A DNA stretch of 64,000 nucleotides, from assembly GCF_003324185.1 (NCBI RefSeq), contig NZ_PXUP01000012.1, positions 1-64,000 on the forward strand, in the 5' to 3' direction. Of the stretch, positions 32,518 through 40,763 are shown piece after piece. Under the pieces are notes generated by a model. The model was not told the DNA's origin, did no database searches, and was given only the letters and a program-made list of their open reading frames with translations. The position numbers and the translations under genes are program-made. Source of the stretch: Faecalibacterium prausnitzii (GTDB lineage: Bacteria; Bacillota; Clostridia; Oscillospirales; Ruminococcaceae). The number at the start of each line of letters is the position of its first letter. Positions within the stretch are counted from its first letter, which is position 1.

Positions 32518-33435
32518 ATGTTGTTTGGCAGACGTAAACCCGGCTACACCACCACGGTGGATGGCAGCGTAGACCCGGAACAGGCCGTTCTGGAACTGCA
32601 AAAGGCAGAGCTGGCCGCCAAGAAAAAGCCCAAGGCAGAGGTGTTCGACATCGATGCCGCAAGCGAGACTGCCCGCCGCCTGAAGGAGACCGGCAGCACC
32701 TTTGACGGCAGCGCCGCCAAGACTGGCGAGGACGTAATCGCCGCAGTGGAGCGGGAGACCGCCGAGCTTGCCGCAAAGCAGGCCGCCGAGGCCGCACCCG
32801 AAGCCGCCGAAGCTGCGCAGCCTGATGCTGCAAAGCCGGAGCTGCTGGATTTTCTGGCCGGTGAACCGGAGGCAGAAAACGATCCCTTTGCGGATCGGCC
32901 CACCAAGACCGCCCCGGAGCTGCCGGAGCTGACCCCTGCACAGGAGCTGGCCGGTTACATCCGTGCCCGCTCTGCGGCTGCGCTGATTACCCCCCACGCT
33001 TTGCTGCTGGAGGAAGTGGAAAACGCCGACGAGCTGCTGGCGCAGATGCCCGCAGACCCCCAGTGCACCGATATCGTCACCCGCGCGGGTGCAAAGGACA
33101 CCTACTACTATTCCAACGCCAACATGAGCGATAACTACGCCATGATCGCGCAGCTCATCGAGGACAAGGATCTGTGTGTGATGTTCGCCGAGATGGTGCG
33201 GTTCAACGCCCGCATCTACCCCAGCGCCACCCCGCTCAAGTACTTCCAGCGCTCCCCCTACGGCCTTGCACCGGAGGTCATCGAGCAGACTTGGAAGGCC
33301 ATGCAGGAGAACCCGGAGTATGCCGATATCGAGGAGCTGACCAACAACCAGAACGAGCGGTTCCTCTTTTCCACCAAGCACCTCACCCGCCGCTACGCCA
33401 AGGCTATCAGCGACGTGGACGATTTCTGCGATTAA
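32518..33435 (+). CDS. AOR-operon protein, possibly YdhW-like
   Basis: This 305-residue protein is the last gene of the AOR operon, 26 bases after the AOR. Residues 1-130 are low in complexity: Ala, Glu, Lys and Pro rich, probably disordered. Residues 135-300 form a compact helical domain (pieces YIRARSAAALITPH, YYYSNANMSDNYAMI, FLFSTKHLTRRYAKAI). E. coli places ydhW, a gene of unknown function, at the equivalent position beside the AOR gene ydhV. I suggest the match from position and the shape of the C-terminal domain, not from a clear motif. No signal peptide or membrane segment. Confidence 0.6.
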   Translation: MLFGRRKPGYTTTVDGSVDPEQAVLELQKAELAAKKKPKAEVFDIDAASETARRLKETGSTFDGSAAKTGEDVIAAVERETAELAAKQAAEAAPEAAEAAQPDAAKPELLDFLAGEPEAENDPFADRPTKTAPELPELTPAQELAGYIRARSAAALITPHALLLEEVENADELLAQMPADPQCTDIVTRAGAKDTYYYSNANMSDNYAMIAQLIEDKDLCVMFAEMVRFNARIYPSATPLKYFQRSPYGLAPEVIEQTWKAMQENPEYADIEELTNNQNERFLFSTKHLTRRYAKAISDVDDFCD

Positions 33436-33875
33436 ACCAACCTACAATTGAATCAGGGTATAAGAGCTTCTTTGAGCAAAGGCGTCTAAACTCTCACAAA
33501 GAGCAGGACACCGCGCCGCAATGCTGCACCCGCAAGGGCGGGCATTCAAGGGTGGCGGGGGAAACCCCACCGCCTTCCCGCAGAAGAAACGCTGCAATTT
33601 GAAAAAAAGAACTCCTCCCATCTTCACAGGTGCTTTTGGGCTGTGTGCTGCCGCTGCAAGGGCGGCGCATAGCCAAAGGCTGCCACCGGCGTAGCAGACT
33701 GCAAGCTGTCGCAGCCGGTTTTGTGGGGATATTCTGCGGAGGCGTTTTGATTTTCCGGTCAAGACGTCTCCGCTTCTTTTTCACCTGCCTTTTTTGAAAA
33801 AAGAATACCCCCGCCGGTGTCCCTGTCTGAGCCATAGCAGAAGGGGAGAGCGGCGGGTCTATGGAGGAAGTTACA
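33436..33875. other. 440-bp intergenic region without a gene
   Basis: No convincing gene is present on either strand. The region holds a strong hairpin (GGTGGCGGGG-AAA-CCCCACCGCC at about 33549-33573), GC-rich blocks, and a TTTTTTGAAAAAA palindrome near 33791. Frames on the minus strand are low-complexity and look like translations of a dispersed intergenic repeat. It may contain the end of the AOR operon and the leader of moeA; no clear promoter is seen. Confidence 0.5.
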
Positions 33876-35114
33876 ATGAACCAGCCTTTCTGCTCCCCCG
33901 TTCAGGCGCTGCGCAGCGTGCTGGACGCGGCAGCGCTTCTGCCTTCTCCGTCCCCGGAGACCATCCCGCTGGAAGCCGCCTGCGGGCGTATTGCTGCCGC
34001 CGACCTCTGCGCCCGGATGGACCAGCCCCCCTTTGACCGCAGCCCGCTGGACGGCTACGCCCTGCACAGCGCGGATACTGCCGGTGCAAGCCGGGAGACC
34101 CCGGTCACCCTGCCGGTGGTGATGAAGCTTTACGCGGGCGATGCCCCGGCTGCGGCGCTGCCCGCAGGCTGTGCCGCCCGCATCATGACCGGAGCCCCCC
34201 TGCCGGAGGGTGCAGACTGCGTCCTGATGCAGGAGCTGACCGACAGCGGCGAAGAGAGCGTACAGCTCTATGCTGCCGTAAAACCGCTGCAAAACGTAGT
34301 GTTCCGGGGGGAAGATGTAGCCGCCGGTGCGGTCATTGCGCCCGCCGGGACGGTGCTCACCCCCGCCCATCTGGGCGTGCTGGCCGGGCAGGGCTACGCC
34401 GAAGTAGCCGTCTGCCGCCCGCTGACTGTGGGGATCCTTTCCACCGGCAGCGAACTGCTGGAACCCGGCGCACCGTGGACACCCGGTAAAATTTACGATG
34501 CCAACGGCATCCAGAACGCAGCCCGGCTGCGTCAGCTGGGCTTTGCCGTGGAACGGCAGCAGTGCTCCGACGACCCGGAGGTCATCACCGGTAAAATGCA
34601 GGAGCTGCTGACCCGCTGCGATGCCGTCATCACCAGCGGCGGCGTCTCCGTAGGGCAGAAGGATTATCTGCCCCTTGTGCTGGAAAAGCTGGGCGCACAG
34701 CTGGTGGTGGAGGGCGTAGCCCAGAAGCCCGGCAGCCCCATGCTGGCGGCAACGCTGGGCGGCAAGCTGGTGTTCTGCCTGTCCGGCAACCCCTTTGCCG
34801 CCGCTGCCACGCTGGAGCAGTACGCCATCCCTGCGCTGCTGCGCGCCGCCGGGCGGCGGGAGGAGAGCTGCATCCCCGCCCGCGCCGTCTGCACCCTGAC
34901 CAATGGCTTTTCCAAACCCAGCAAGGGCAACCGCTACCTGCGGGCGACTGCCTGCGGCGGCAAGGTGACCCTGCCCGGCGCGGGCAACACCGAGGCGCAC
35001 TCCTCCGGTGCGCTGTCCGCCATGATGGGCTGCAACTGTCTGGTGGAGATCCCCGCCGGCAGCGGGCCGGTAGAACCCGGTACAGAAGTGGAGGTGCTTT
35101 GCTTTGTACAGTGA
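33876..35114 (+). CDS. moeA: Molybdopterin molybdotransferase MoeA
   Basis: This 412-residue enzyme inserts molybdate or tungstate into adenylated molybdopterin. Domains follow the MoeA order: N-terminal domain with FDRSPLDGYAL, GAPLPEGADCVL, then the MPT-binding domain (GILSTGSELLE, ITSGGVSVGQKDY, FCLSGNPFAAAAT) and a C-terminal beta domain. The ATG at 33876 follows GGAGGA; the ATG five codons earlier is inside that site. The 3' end overlaps mobB by 11 bases. As first gene of a cofactor operon, it opens moeA-mobB-MPT-binding protein-moaC-moaA-MOSC/mogA-modABC. Confidence 0.95.
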   Translation: MNQPFCSPVQALRSVLDAAALLPSPSPETIPLEAACGRIAAADLCARMDQPPFDRSPLDGYALHSADTAGASRETPVTLPVVMKLYAGDAPAAALPAGCAARIMTGAPLPEGADCVLMQELTDSGEESVQLYAAVKPLQNVVFRGEDVAAGAVIAPAGTVLTPAHLGVLAGQGYAEVAVCRPLTVGILSTGSELLEPGAPWTPGKIYDANGIQNAARLRQLGFAVERQQCSDDPEVITGKMQELLTRCDAVITSGGVSVGQKDYLPLVLEKLGAQLVVEGVAQKPGSPMLAATLGGKLVFCLSGNPFAAAATLEQYAIPALLRAAGRREESCIPARAVCTLTNGFSKPSKGNRYLRATACGGKVTLPGAGNTEAHSSGALSAMMGCNCLVEIPAGSGPVEPGTEVEVLCFVQ

Positions 35115-35622
35115 ACAAAAACAGGCACTGGCCGAGACACAGGCGCTCAAGCGCCCGGCGGTGCTGGCGGTCAGCGGGGTGCACAACAGCGGTAAGACCA
35201 CTCTGCTGGAAAAGCTGCTGCCCGTGCTGCGCAGCCGCGGGCTAAAGGTAGGCGTCATCAAGCACGACGGCCACGATTTTACCCCGGACGTGCCCGGCAC
35301 CGACAGCTACCGTCTGCGGGAAGCCGGTGCCGGGGGCGTGGCGGTCTACTCCGGCATGCGCTACCTGCTGACCGAGGAATTCCGCCTGACTGAGCAGGAC
35401 CTGCTTGCCCTGTTCGAGCGTCACGGCTACGACCTTGTGCTGCTGGAGGGGTTCAAATCCAGCGGCTGGCCGAAGATCGAGGTGGTGCGCAGCGCCATCT
35501 CGGATGCGCCCGTCTCCTTCCAGCCGCTGGCGGTGGTGGGGGATATCCCCGGCGCAGATTTTGACCTGAACGATATTCCGGCACTGGCAGACTGGATCGA
35601 AGCCCAGATGCCCGCGCTGTAA
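35104..35622 (+). CDS. mobB: Molybdopterin-guanine dinucleotide biosynthesis protein B
   Basis: This 172-residue P-loop GTPase has Walker A SGVHNSGKTTL at about residues 24-34, the IKHDGHDF block near residue 53 and the conserved DLVLLEGFKSS near residue 111. MobB aids formation of the guanine dinucleotide form of the cofactor. Its partner MobA is not in the window, and AOR enzymes use the non-nucleotide form, so the role here may be helper or regulatory. The start is a TTG at 35104 that overlaps the end of moeA. Confidence 0.92.
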   Translation: MYSEQKQALAETQALKRPAVLAVSGVHNSGKTTLLEKLLPVLRSRGLKVGVIKHDGHDFTPDVPGTDSYRLREAGAGGVAVYSGMRYLLTEEFRLTEQDLLALFERHGYDLVLLEGFKSSGWPKIEVVRSAISDAPVSFQPLAVVGDIPGADFDLNDIPALADWIEAQMPAL

Positions 35623-35635
35623 GGAGAATGCCATC

Positions 35636-36655
35636 ATGAAACTGATCCGTACTGTTGACGCTGCAGGGCAGGTGCTCTGCCATGATATCACCCAGATCAT
35701 CCCGGGCGAGTACAAGGATGCCCGCTTCCGCAAGGGGCACGTCATCCAGCCCGAGGACATCCCTGTGTTGCTTTCCATCGGCAAGGAAAACCTCTACGTC
35801 TGGGAAAAGCACCCCGGCATCCTCCACGAGGACGAAGCAGCCGCCCTGCTGTACAAGGCCGCTGCGGGCAAAAATATCCACGGCACTGCGCCGAAAGAGG
35901 GCAAGATCGAGCTGATCGCGGACTGCGACGGCCTGTTGAAGATCAACCGCAAGGCGCTGATGGCTGTGAACAGCACCCCGCAGATGATGATCGCCACCAT
36001 CCACGGCGACCTGCCGGTGAAAAAAGGCCAGAAGCTGGCCGGTACCCGCATCATCCCGCTGGTCATCGAGCAGGAGAAGATGGACGCCATGCAGGCCGCT
36101 GCCGGGGCAGAGCCTATCCTGAACGTGTTGCCCATGCAGGCCAAGAAGGTGGGCATCATCACCACCGGCAGCGAGGTGTTCAAGGGACGCATCGAAGATA
36201 AATTTACCCCCATCCTGCAAAGCAAGCTGGCGGTTTACGGCTGCGAGATGGTTTTCCACAAGGTCTGCGATGATGACCCCGCCGGGATCACCGCTGCCAT
36301 TCTGGAGGCCAAGGCCGCAGGGTGCGAGCTGATCTTTACCACCGGCGGCATGAGCGTGGACCCCGATGACCGCACCCCGCTGGCCATCAAGAACACCGGG
36401 GCGGACATCATTACCTACGGCGCGCCGGTGCTGCCGGGAGCCATGTTCCTTGTCAGCTATCTGGACGGTGTGCCGGTGTGCGGCCTGCCCGGCTGCGTGA
36501 TGTACGCCAAGCGTACCATTTTTGACCTGCTGCTGCCCCGTCTGCTGGCGGATGACCTCATCACCGCCGAGGATATCGCCCGCTTGGGCGAGGGCGGCCT
36601 GTGCCTGAACTGCGAGGTGTGCCACTGGCCGAACTGCGGCTTTGGACACTGCTAA
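35636..36655 (+). CDS. Molybdopterin-binding protein with Cys-rich C-terminal tail
   Basis: This 339-residue protein has a MoeA/MogA-type molybdopterin-binding domain at about residues 170-300 (GIITTGSEVFKG, FTTGGMSVDPDD, PVLPGAMF and VCGLPGCVM). The N-terminal half (residues 1-165) is a different domain, with IPGEYKDARFRKGHVI, seen in clostridial paralogues of MoeA. The last 20 residues carry five cysteines as CxxCxxC, then C and C (from CLNCEVC to FGHC), which suggests a metal site. It stands between mobB and moaC. It may be a second insertase for tungsten rather than molybdenum; that is inference. Confidence 0.82.
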   Translation: MKLIRTVDAAGQVLCHDITQIIPGEYKDARFRKGHVIQPEDIPVLLSIGKENLYVWEKHPGILHEDEAAALLYKAAAGKNIHGTAPKEGKIELIADCDGLLKINRKALMAVNSTPQMMIATIHGDLPVKKGQKLAGTRIIPLVIEQEKMDAMQAAAGAEPILNVLPMQAKKVGIITTGSEVFKGRIEDKFTPILQSKLAVYGCEMVFHKVCDDDPAGITAAILEAKAAGCELIFTTGGMSVDPDDRTPLAIKNTGADIITYGAPVLPGAMFLVSYLDGVPVCGLPGCVMYAKRTIFDLLLPRLLADDLITAEDIARLGEGGLCLNCEVCHWPNCGFGHC

Positions 36656-36715
36656 GAAAGTCATTCCACCAAAGTTTCGAAATACGTTGAAAACTGCGGG
36701 AGTTAAAATAGATTT

Positions 36716-37213
36716 ATGAACGAAAATAATCTGACACATTTTGATGCCGCCGGCAACGCCGTGATGGTGGATGTGAGCGCAAAGCCCGTCACCGCCCGGG
36801 AAGCTACTGCACACGGCATTATTACCATGAACGCCGAGGCCTTTGCCGCCGTGCAGAGCGGCACCGTGAAAAAGGGCGATGTGCTGGGCGTGGCACGCAT
36901 TGCAGGCATCATGGCCACCAAGCGCACCAGCGAGCTGATCCCCCTGTGCCATCCGCTGCCCCTGACCAAGGCTGGCATCGAGTTCCGTCTGCTGCCCGAG
37001 CGGCAGGCGGTAGAAGCCCTGTGCACCGTAAAAACCAGTGGTGTGACCGGCGTGGAGATGGAGGCGCTGACCGGTGTTTCCACCGCGCTGCTGACCATCT
37101 ATGATATGTGCAAGGCCGTGGACAAGGGCATGGAGCTGGGCGAGATCCATCTGGTGGAAAAGACCGGCGGCAAGAGCGGCCACTATATCCGGGCGGAGGG
37201 CGGCTATGTTTGA
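36716..37213 (+). CDS. moaC: Cyclic pyranopterin monophosphate synthase MoaC
   Basis: This 165-residue enzyme acts after MoaA to form cyclic pyranopterin monophosphate. It is colinear with the family: opening [16 protein letters not shown], the [14 protein letters not shown] block, [10 protein letters not shown] near residue 82, and [24 protein letters not shown] (quoted in part) with the catalytic lysine in DKGM near residue 138. It begins 60 bases after the previous gene and overlaps moaA by eight bases. Confidence 0.96.
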   Translation: MNENNLTHFDAAGNAVMVDVSAKPVTAREATAHGIITMNAEAFAAVQSGTVKKGDVLGVARIAGIMATKRTSELIPLCHPLPLTKAGIEFRLLPERQAVEALCTVKTSGVTGVEMEALTGVSTALLTIYDMCKAVDKGMELGEIHLVEKTGGKSGHYIRAEGGYV

Positions 37214-38183
37214 TCGTTACCAGCGCGAGATCCATTATCTGCGCCTGTCGGTGACCGACCTGTGCAACCTGCGCTGCCGCTACTGTATGCCGGACGGCGT
37301 GGAAAAGCTGGAGCGGGAAGCTGTGCTGACCTACGAAGAATTTCTGCGTCTGGCCGCGCTGTTTGCCCAGTGCGGCATCGACACCGTGCGGGTGACCGGC
37401 GGCGAGCCGCTGGTGCGCAAGAACGTGGCGCAGTTGGTGGCAGGACTTAAAGCGACCCCGGGCATCCGGCGGGTCACCCTGACCACTAACGCCGTGCTGC
37501 TGGCAGAGCAGCTGCCCGCATTGCTGGACGCCGGGCTGGACAGCGTGAACATCAGTCTGGACACCCTGCGCCCGGAGGTGTTCCGGCAGATCACCGCCCG
37601 GGACGATTTTGCCGCCGTGCAGACGGGCTTGCAGGCGGCGCTGGAAAGCGGCCTGCCGGTCAAGCTGAACTGTGTGCCGCAGGCTGGCGTCAATGAGGGC
37701 GAACTGGAACAGCTTGCCGCGCTGGCAAAGGACAACGCCCTGCAGGTGCGCTTCATTGAGATGATGCCCATCGGCTACGGCGCTGCCATGCCCTGCATCT
37801 CCGGCCCGGAACTGCGGGCGCGGTTTGCCAGGCGCTGGCCGGAGCTTGCGCCCCTTTCCACTGCGCAGGAGCACGCCTTGGGCGACGGCCCGGCGGTGTA
37901 CTACACCGTGCCGGGCTGGCAGGGCAGCATCGGCTTTATTGCAGCGGTGCACGGCAAATTCTGCGCTTCCTGCAACCGGGTACGGCTGACCAGTCAGGGC
38001 TTTTTGCGCCCCTGCCTTGCCAGCGAGACCGGGTGCGACCTGCGCACCCTGCTGCGCAGCGGCGCAGACGATGCGCAGCTGCTGGCCGCTATCCGGGAGA
38101 CCATCTGGGCAAAACCCCGGGAACACCATTTTAACGACAGTTCCATGCCCGCTACCCGCGGGATGTATCGCATTGGAGGATAA
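37206..38183 (+). CDS. moaA: GTP 3',8-cyclase MoaA
   Basis: This 325-residue radical SAM enzyme starts cofactor synthesis from GTP. The SAM cluster motif CNLRCRYC is at about residues 20-27. The GEPL motif is near residue 66. The second cluster, [18 protein letters not shown], has the CxxC-x13-C spacing near residues 258-275. The protein ends in GG, as needed by this family. The ATG at 37206 overlaps the moaC end; an in-frame upstream ATG would translate moaC in another frame and is not credible. Confidence 0.96.
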   Translation: MFDRYQREIHYLRLSVTDLCNLRCRYCMPDGVEKLEREAVLTYEEFLRLAALFAQCGIDTVRVTGGEPLVRKNVAQLVAGLKATPGIRRVTLTTNAVLLAEQLPALLDAGLDSVNISLDTLRPEVFRQITARDDFAAVQTGLQAALESGLPVKLNCVPQAGVNEGELEQLAALAKDNALQVRFIEMMPIGYGAAMPCISGPELRARFARRWPELAPLSTAQEHALGDGPAVYYTVPGWQGSIGFIAAVHGKFCASCNRVRLTSQGFLRPCLASETGCDLRTLLRSGADDAQLLAAIRETIWAKPREHHFNDSSMPATRGMYRIGG

Positions 38184-38189
38184 ATAACT

Positions 38190-39122
38190 ATGGGTAAGCT
38201 TCTGGCAATCTGCACCAGCCCCAAGCGGGGCACCGTAAAAACTGAGGTGCCCAGCGCCGTCCTGACCCCGGAATGGGGCATCGTGGGGGACGCCCACGGC
38301 GGCAACTGGCACCGTCAGGTCAGTATGCTCAGCGCCGAAAAGATCGAGGCCTTCCGCAAGAAGATCTGGGTGGACTACGGTGCCTTCGGTGAAAATCTGG
38401 TCATCGAGGGCTTCGATTTCCGCAATCTGCCGGTGACCAGCCGGTTTGCCATCGGGGATTTGGTGCTGGAAATGACCCAGATCGGCAAAGAATGCCACAA
38501 CGACTGCGTCATCAAGCAGCAGACCGGCGAGTGCATCATGCCTCACGAGGGCGTGTTTGCTCGGGTACTGACCGGCGGCGAGATCCATGTAGGGGACGAG
38601 GTGACCCTGCTGCCCGCACTGGAAAACCCGCCCCTGCGTGCCGCCGTCATCACCCTTTCCGATAAAGGCAGCCGTGGTGAGCGGGAGGATAAAAGCGGCC
38701 CGCTGATTGTGGAAATGCTCACCGCCGCAGGCTATGTGGTGGAGGAGACCATGATCCTGCCGGACGAAGCCAAGGCGCTGAAAGCGCAGCTCATCCGCAT
38801 GGCAGACGGCCGTCAGGTGAACCTTGTGCTTACCACCGGCGGCACCGGCTTCTCCCCCCGTGACATCACCCCGGAAGCCACCTGCGCTGTGGCCGACCGC
38901 AACGCCCCCGGCATTGCCGAAGCTATGCGCTACCACAGCCTGAGCATCACCCCGCGCGGGATGCTGAGCCGCGGCGTCAGCGTGCTGCGCGGCAAGACTT
39001 TGATCGTCAACCTGCCGGGCAGCCCTAAGGCAGTGCAGGAGAACCTCGAGTACATCCTGCCCAGCTTGGAGCACGGAGTACGCATCGCCGCGGGTCTGGA
39101 CGGCGAGTGCGCCCGTAAGTAA
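38190..39122 (+). CDS. Fusion of MOSC domain and MogA-type molybdopterin adenylyltransferase
   Basis: This 310-residue protein joins two domains. Residues 1-142 are a MOSC domain, with GDAHGGNWHRQVS, GAFGENL and CHNDCVI, where a conserved cysteine could carry sulfur. Residues 148-305 are MogA/MoaB-like: AVITLSDKGSRGEREDKSG, LTTGGTGFSPRDITPEA and VNLPGSPKAV. The MogA part adenylates molybdopterin for MoeA; the MOSC part may deliver sulfur or bind cofactor. It follows moaA by seven bases. Fusions of this kind occur in Clostridia. Confidence 0.93.
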   Translation: MGKLLAICTSPKRGTVKTEVPSAVLTPEWGIVGDAHGGNWHRQVSMLSAEKIEAFRKKIWVDYGAFGENLVIEGFDFRNLPVTSRFAIGDLVLEMTQIGKECHNDCVIKQQTGECIMPHEGVFARVLTGGEIHVGDEVTLLPALENPPLRAAVITLSDKGSRGEREDKSGPLIVEMLTAAGYVVEETMILPDEAKALKAQLIRMADGRQVNLVLTTGGTGFSPRDITPEATCAVADRNAPGIAEAMRYHSLSITPRGMLSRGVSVLRGKTLIVNLPGSPKAVQENLEYILPSLEHGVRIAAGLDGECARK

Positions 39123-39196
39123 GGTTTCTTGCCCTGTTTTCCTTGACTGGGCGTATAAATATACTATTTTTTTACTTAAAGTAAGGAGAAACAGAG

Positions 39197-40081
39197 ATGA
39201 ACGACCATCGCATTTCCCGCCGGAGTTTTCTGGCCGCTGCCGGTATGGCCGGTGCAGCCGCTGCCCTCACCGCCTGCGGCGGTGCTGCTTCCAGCGCAGC
39301 ATCGTCCGTGGCTTCCTCTGCCGCCGCTTCCTCGGAAGCAGCCCAGAGCGTGGAGCTGATTGTGTTTGCCGCCGCCTCTCTCACCGAGACGTTGAACGCT
39401 ATCGGTGAGAGCTACACGGCAGAGCACCCGGAGGTGACCTTCCGGTTCAACTTCGACTCTTCCGGCACCCTCAAGACCCAGATCCAAGAGGGCGCGGATT
39501 GCGATCTGTTCATCTCTGCCGGTCAGAAGCAGATGAACCAGCTGGACATCACCGCTTCTGCCGATGTGAACAAGGACGGCCTTGACTTTGTGGATGCCGA
39601 CAGCCGTGTGAACCTGCTGGAAAACAAGGTAGTGCTCTGCGTGCCAGAGGGCAGCGACAAGGGCATTGACAGCTTTGACGCACTGGCCGAGCACCTGAAG
39701 GCACAGGATATCCTGTTCTGCATGGGCAACAGCGATGTGCCCGTGGGACAGTATACCCAGAAGATCCTTACCTACTACCAGTTGGACGAGGCTGCGCTGG
39801 CTGCTGCGGGCGTGATCACCTACGGCTCCAACGTCAAGGAGGTGACCACACAGGTCACCGAAGGCAGTGTGGATGCAGGTGTCGTTTACTGCACCGATGC
39901 GTACAGCGCCGGTCTGACCCCCGTGGACGAGGCCACCAAGGAAATGTGCGGTCAGGTCATCTACCCCGCCGCCGTACTGAAGGCCGCCCCCAACGCCGAG
40001 ACTGCCAAGGAGTTTTTGGCTTACTTACAGACCGACAAGGCCATGACCGTGTTCGAGGGCGTGGGCTTCAGCGCCGTATAA
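39197..40081 (+). CDS. modA: Molybdate/tungstate ABC transporter substrate-binding lipoprotein
   Basis: This 294-residue binding protein has a Tat-type signal, SRRSFLAAAG at residues 7-16, and a lipobox, LTAC, near residue 24, so it should be exported folded and lipid-anchored. The ModA fold shows VFAAASLTETLNAIG, the SSGTLKTQIQEGAD region, and VPVGQYT near residue 185. It might carry tungstate as well as molybdate, given the AOR client; the two cannot be told apart from sequence here. It is followed after 11 bases by modB. Confidence 0.93.
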   Translation: MNDHRISRRSFLAAAGMAGAAAALTACGGAASSAASSVASSAAASSEAAQSVELIVFAAASLTETLNAIGESYTAEHPEVTFRFNFDSSGTLKTQIQEGADCDLFISAGQKQMNQLDITASADVNKDGLDFVDADSRVNLLENKVVLCVPEGSDKGIDSFDALAEHLKAQDILFCMGNSDVPVGQYTQKILTYYQLDEAALAAAGVITYGSNVKEVTTQVTEGSVDAGVVYCTDAYSAGLTPVDEATKEMCGQVIYPAAVLKAAPNAETAKEFLAYLQTDKAMTVFEGVGFSAV

Positions 40082-40091
40082 AGGAGCAGAC

Positions 40092-40763
40092 ATGGACTGG
40101 TATCCGTTGTGGAACAGCCTGCGCATTGCTTTGATCAGCTGCGCGGCGGTGTTCTTTCTTGGCATTTTTGCAGCCTACTATATCGCCCGTCTGCCTCGGG
40201 TGGTCAAGGGTGTGCTGGATGTGCTGCTCACCCTGCCCATGGTGCTGCCGCCCACGGTGGTGGGCTACTTTCTGCTGCTGCTCTTCGGCGCAAAGCGGCC
40301 GCTGGGCATCTTTTTCATGCAGCATTTCGGGGTAAAGCTGGTCATGAACTGGTACAGCGCCATCTTTGCCTCCATCGTGGTGGCATTTCCACTGATGTAC
40401 CGCACCGCGCGCGGCGCGTTTGAAAGCTTTGACGAAACGCTGGCGTGGTCGGCGCAGACGCTGGGACAGTCCGATACATGGATCTTCTGGCGGGTGCGGA
40501 TGCCCGCCTGCCGTCAGGGCATTCTGGCGGGCACGGTGCTGGCTTTTGCCCGGGCACTGGGCGAATACGGCGCTACCAGCATGATCGCGGGCTACACCCC
40601 CGGCAAGACCGCCACCATTGCCACCACAGTCTACCAGCTGTGGCGCACCAACGATGAACTGGGTGCCATGCGGTGGGTGCTGGTGGATATTGCCATCTCG
40701 GCGGTGGTGCTGCTGGCTGTGAACCTGCTGGAGAAAAAACAGAAAGCGGGTGCCCGGAAATGA
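40092..40763 (+). CDS. modB: Molybdate ABC transporter permease
   Basis: This 223-residue inner-membrane permease has five to six hydrophobic helices and the EAA loop ARALGEYGATSMIAGYTPGKT (in parts) near residue 155, which docks the ATPase. LPMVLPPTVVGYFLL is the typical ModB segment near residue 50. Its stop overlaps the modC start as ATGA. Confidence 0.94.
   Translation: MDWYPLWNSLRIALISCAAVFFLGIFAAYYIARLPRVVKGVLDVLLTLPMVLPPTVVGYFLLLLFGAKRPLGIFFMQHFGVKLVMNWYSAIFASIVVAFPLMYRTARGAFESFDETLAWSAQTLGQSDTWIFWRVRMPACRQGILAGTVLAFARALGEYGATSMIAGYTPGKTATIATTVYQLWRTNDELGAMRWVLVDIAISAVVLLAVNLLEKKQKAGARK

Noticed and set aside
33494-33835. Minus-strand frame of 113 codons upstream of moeA
   Set aside because: Low-complexity, no ribosome binding site, and it looks like a translated repeat.
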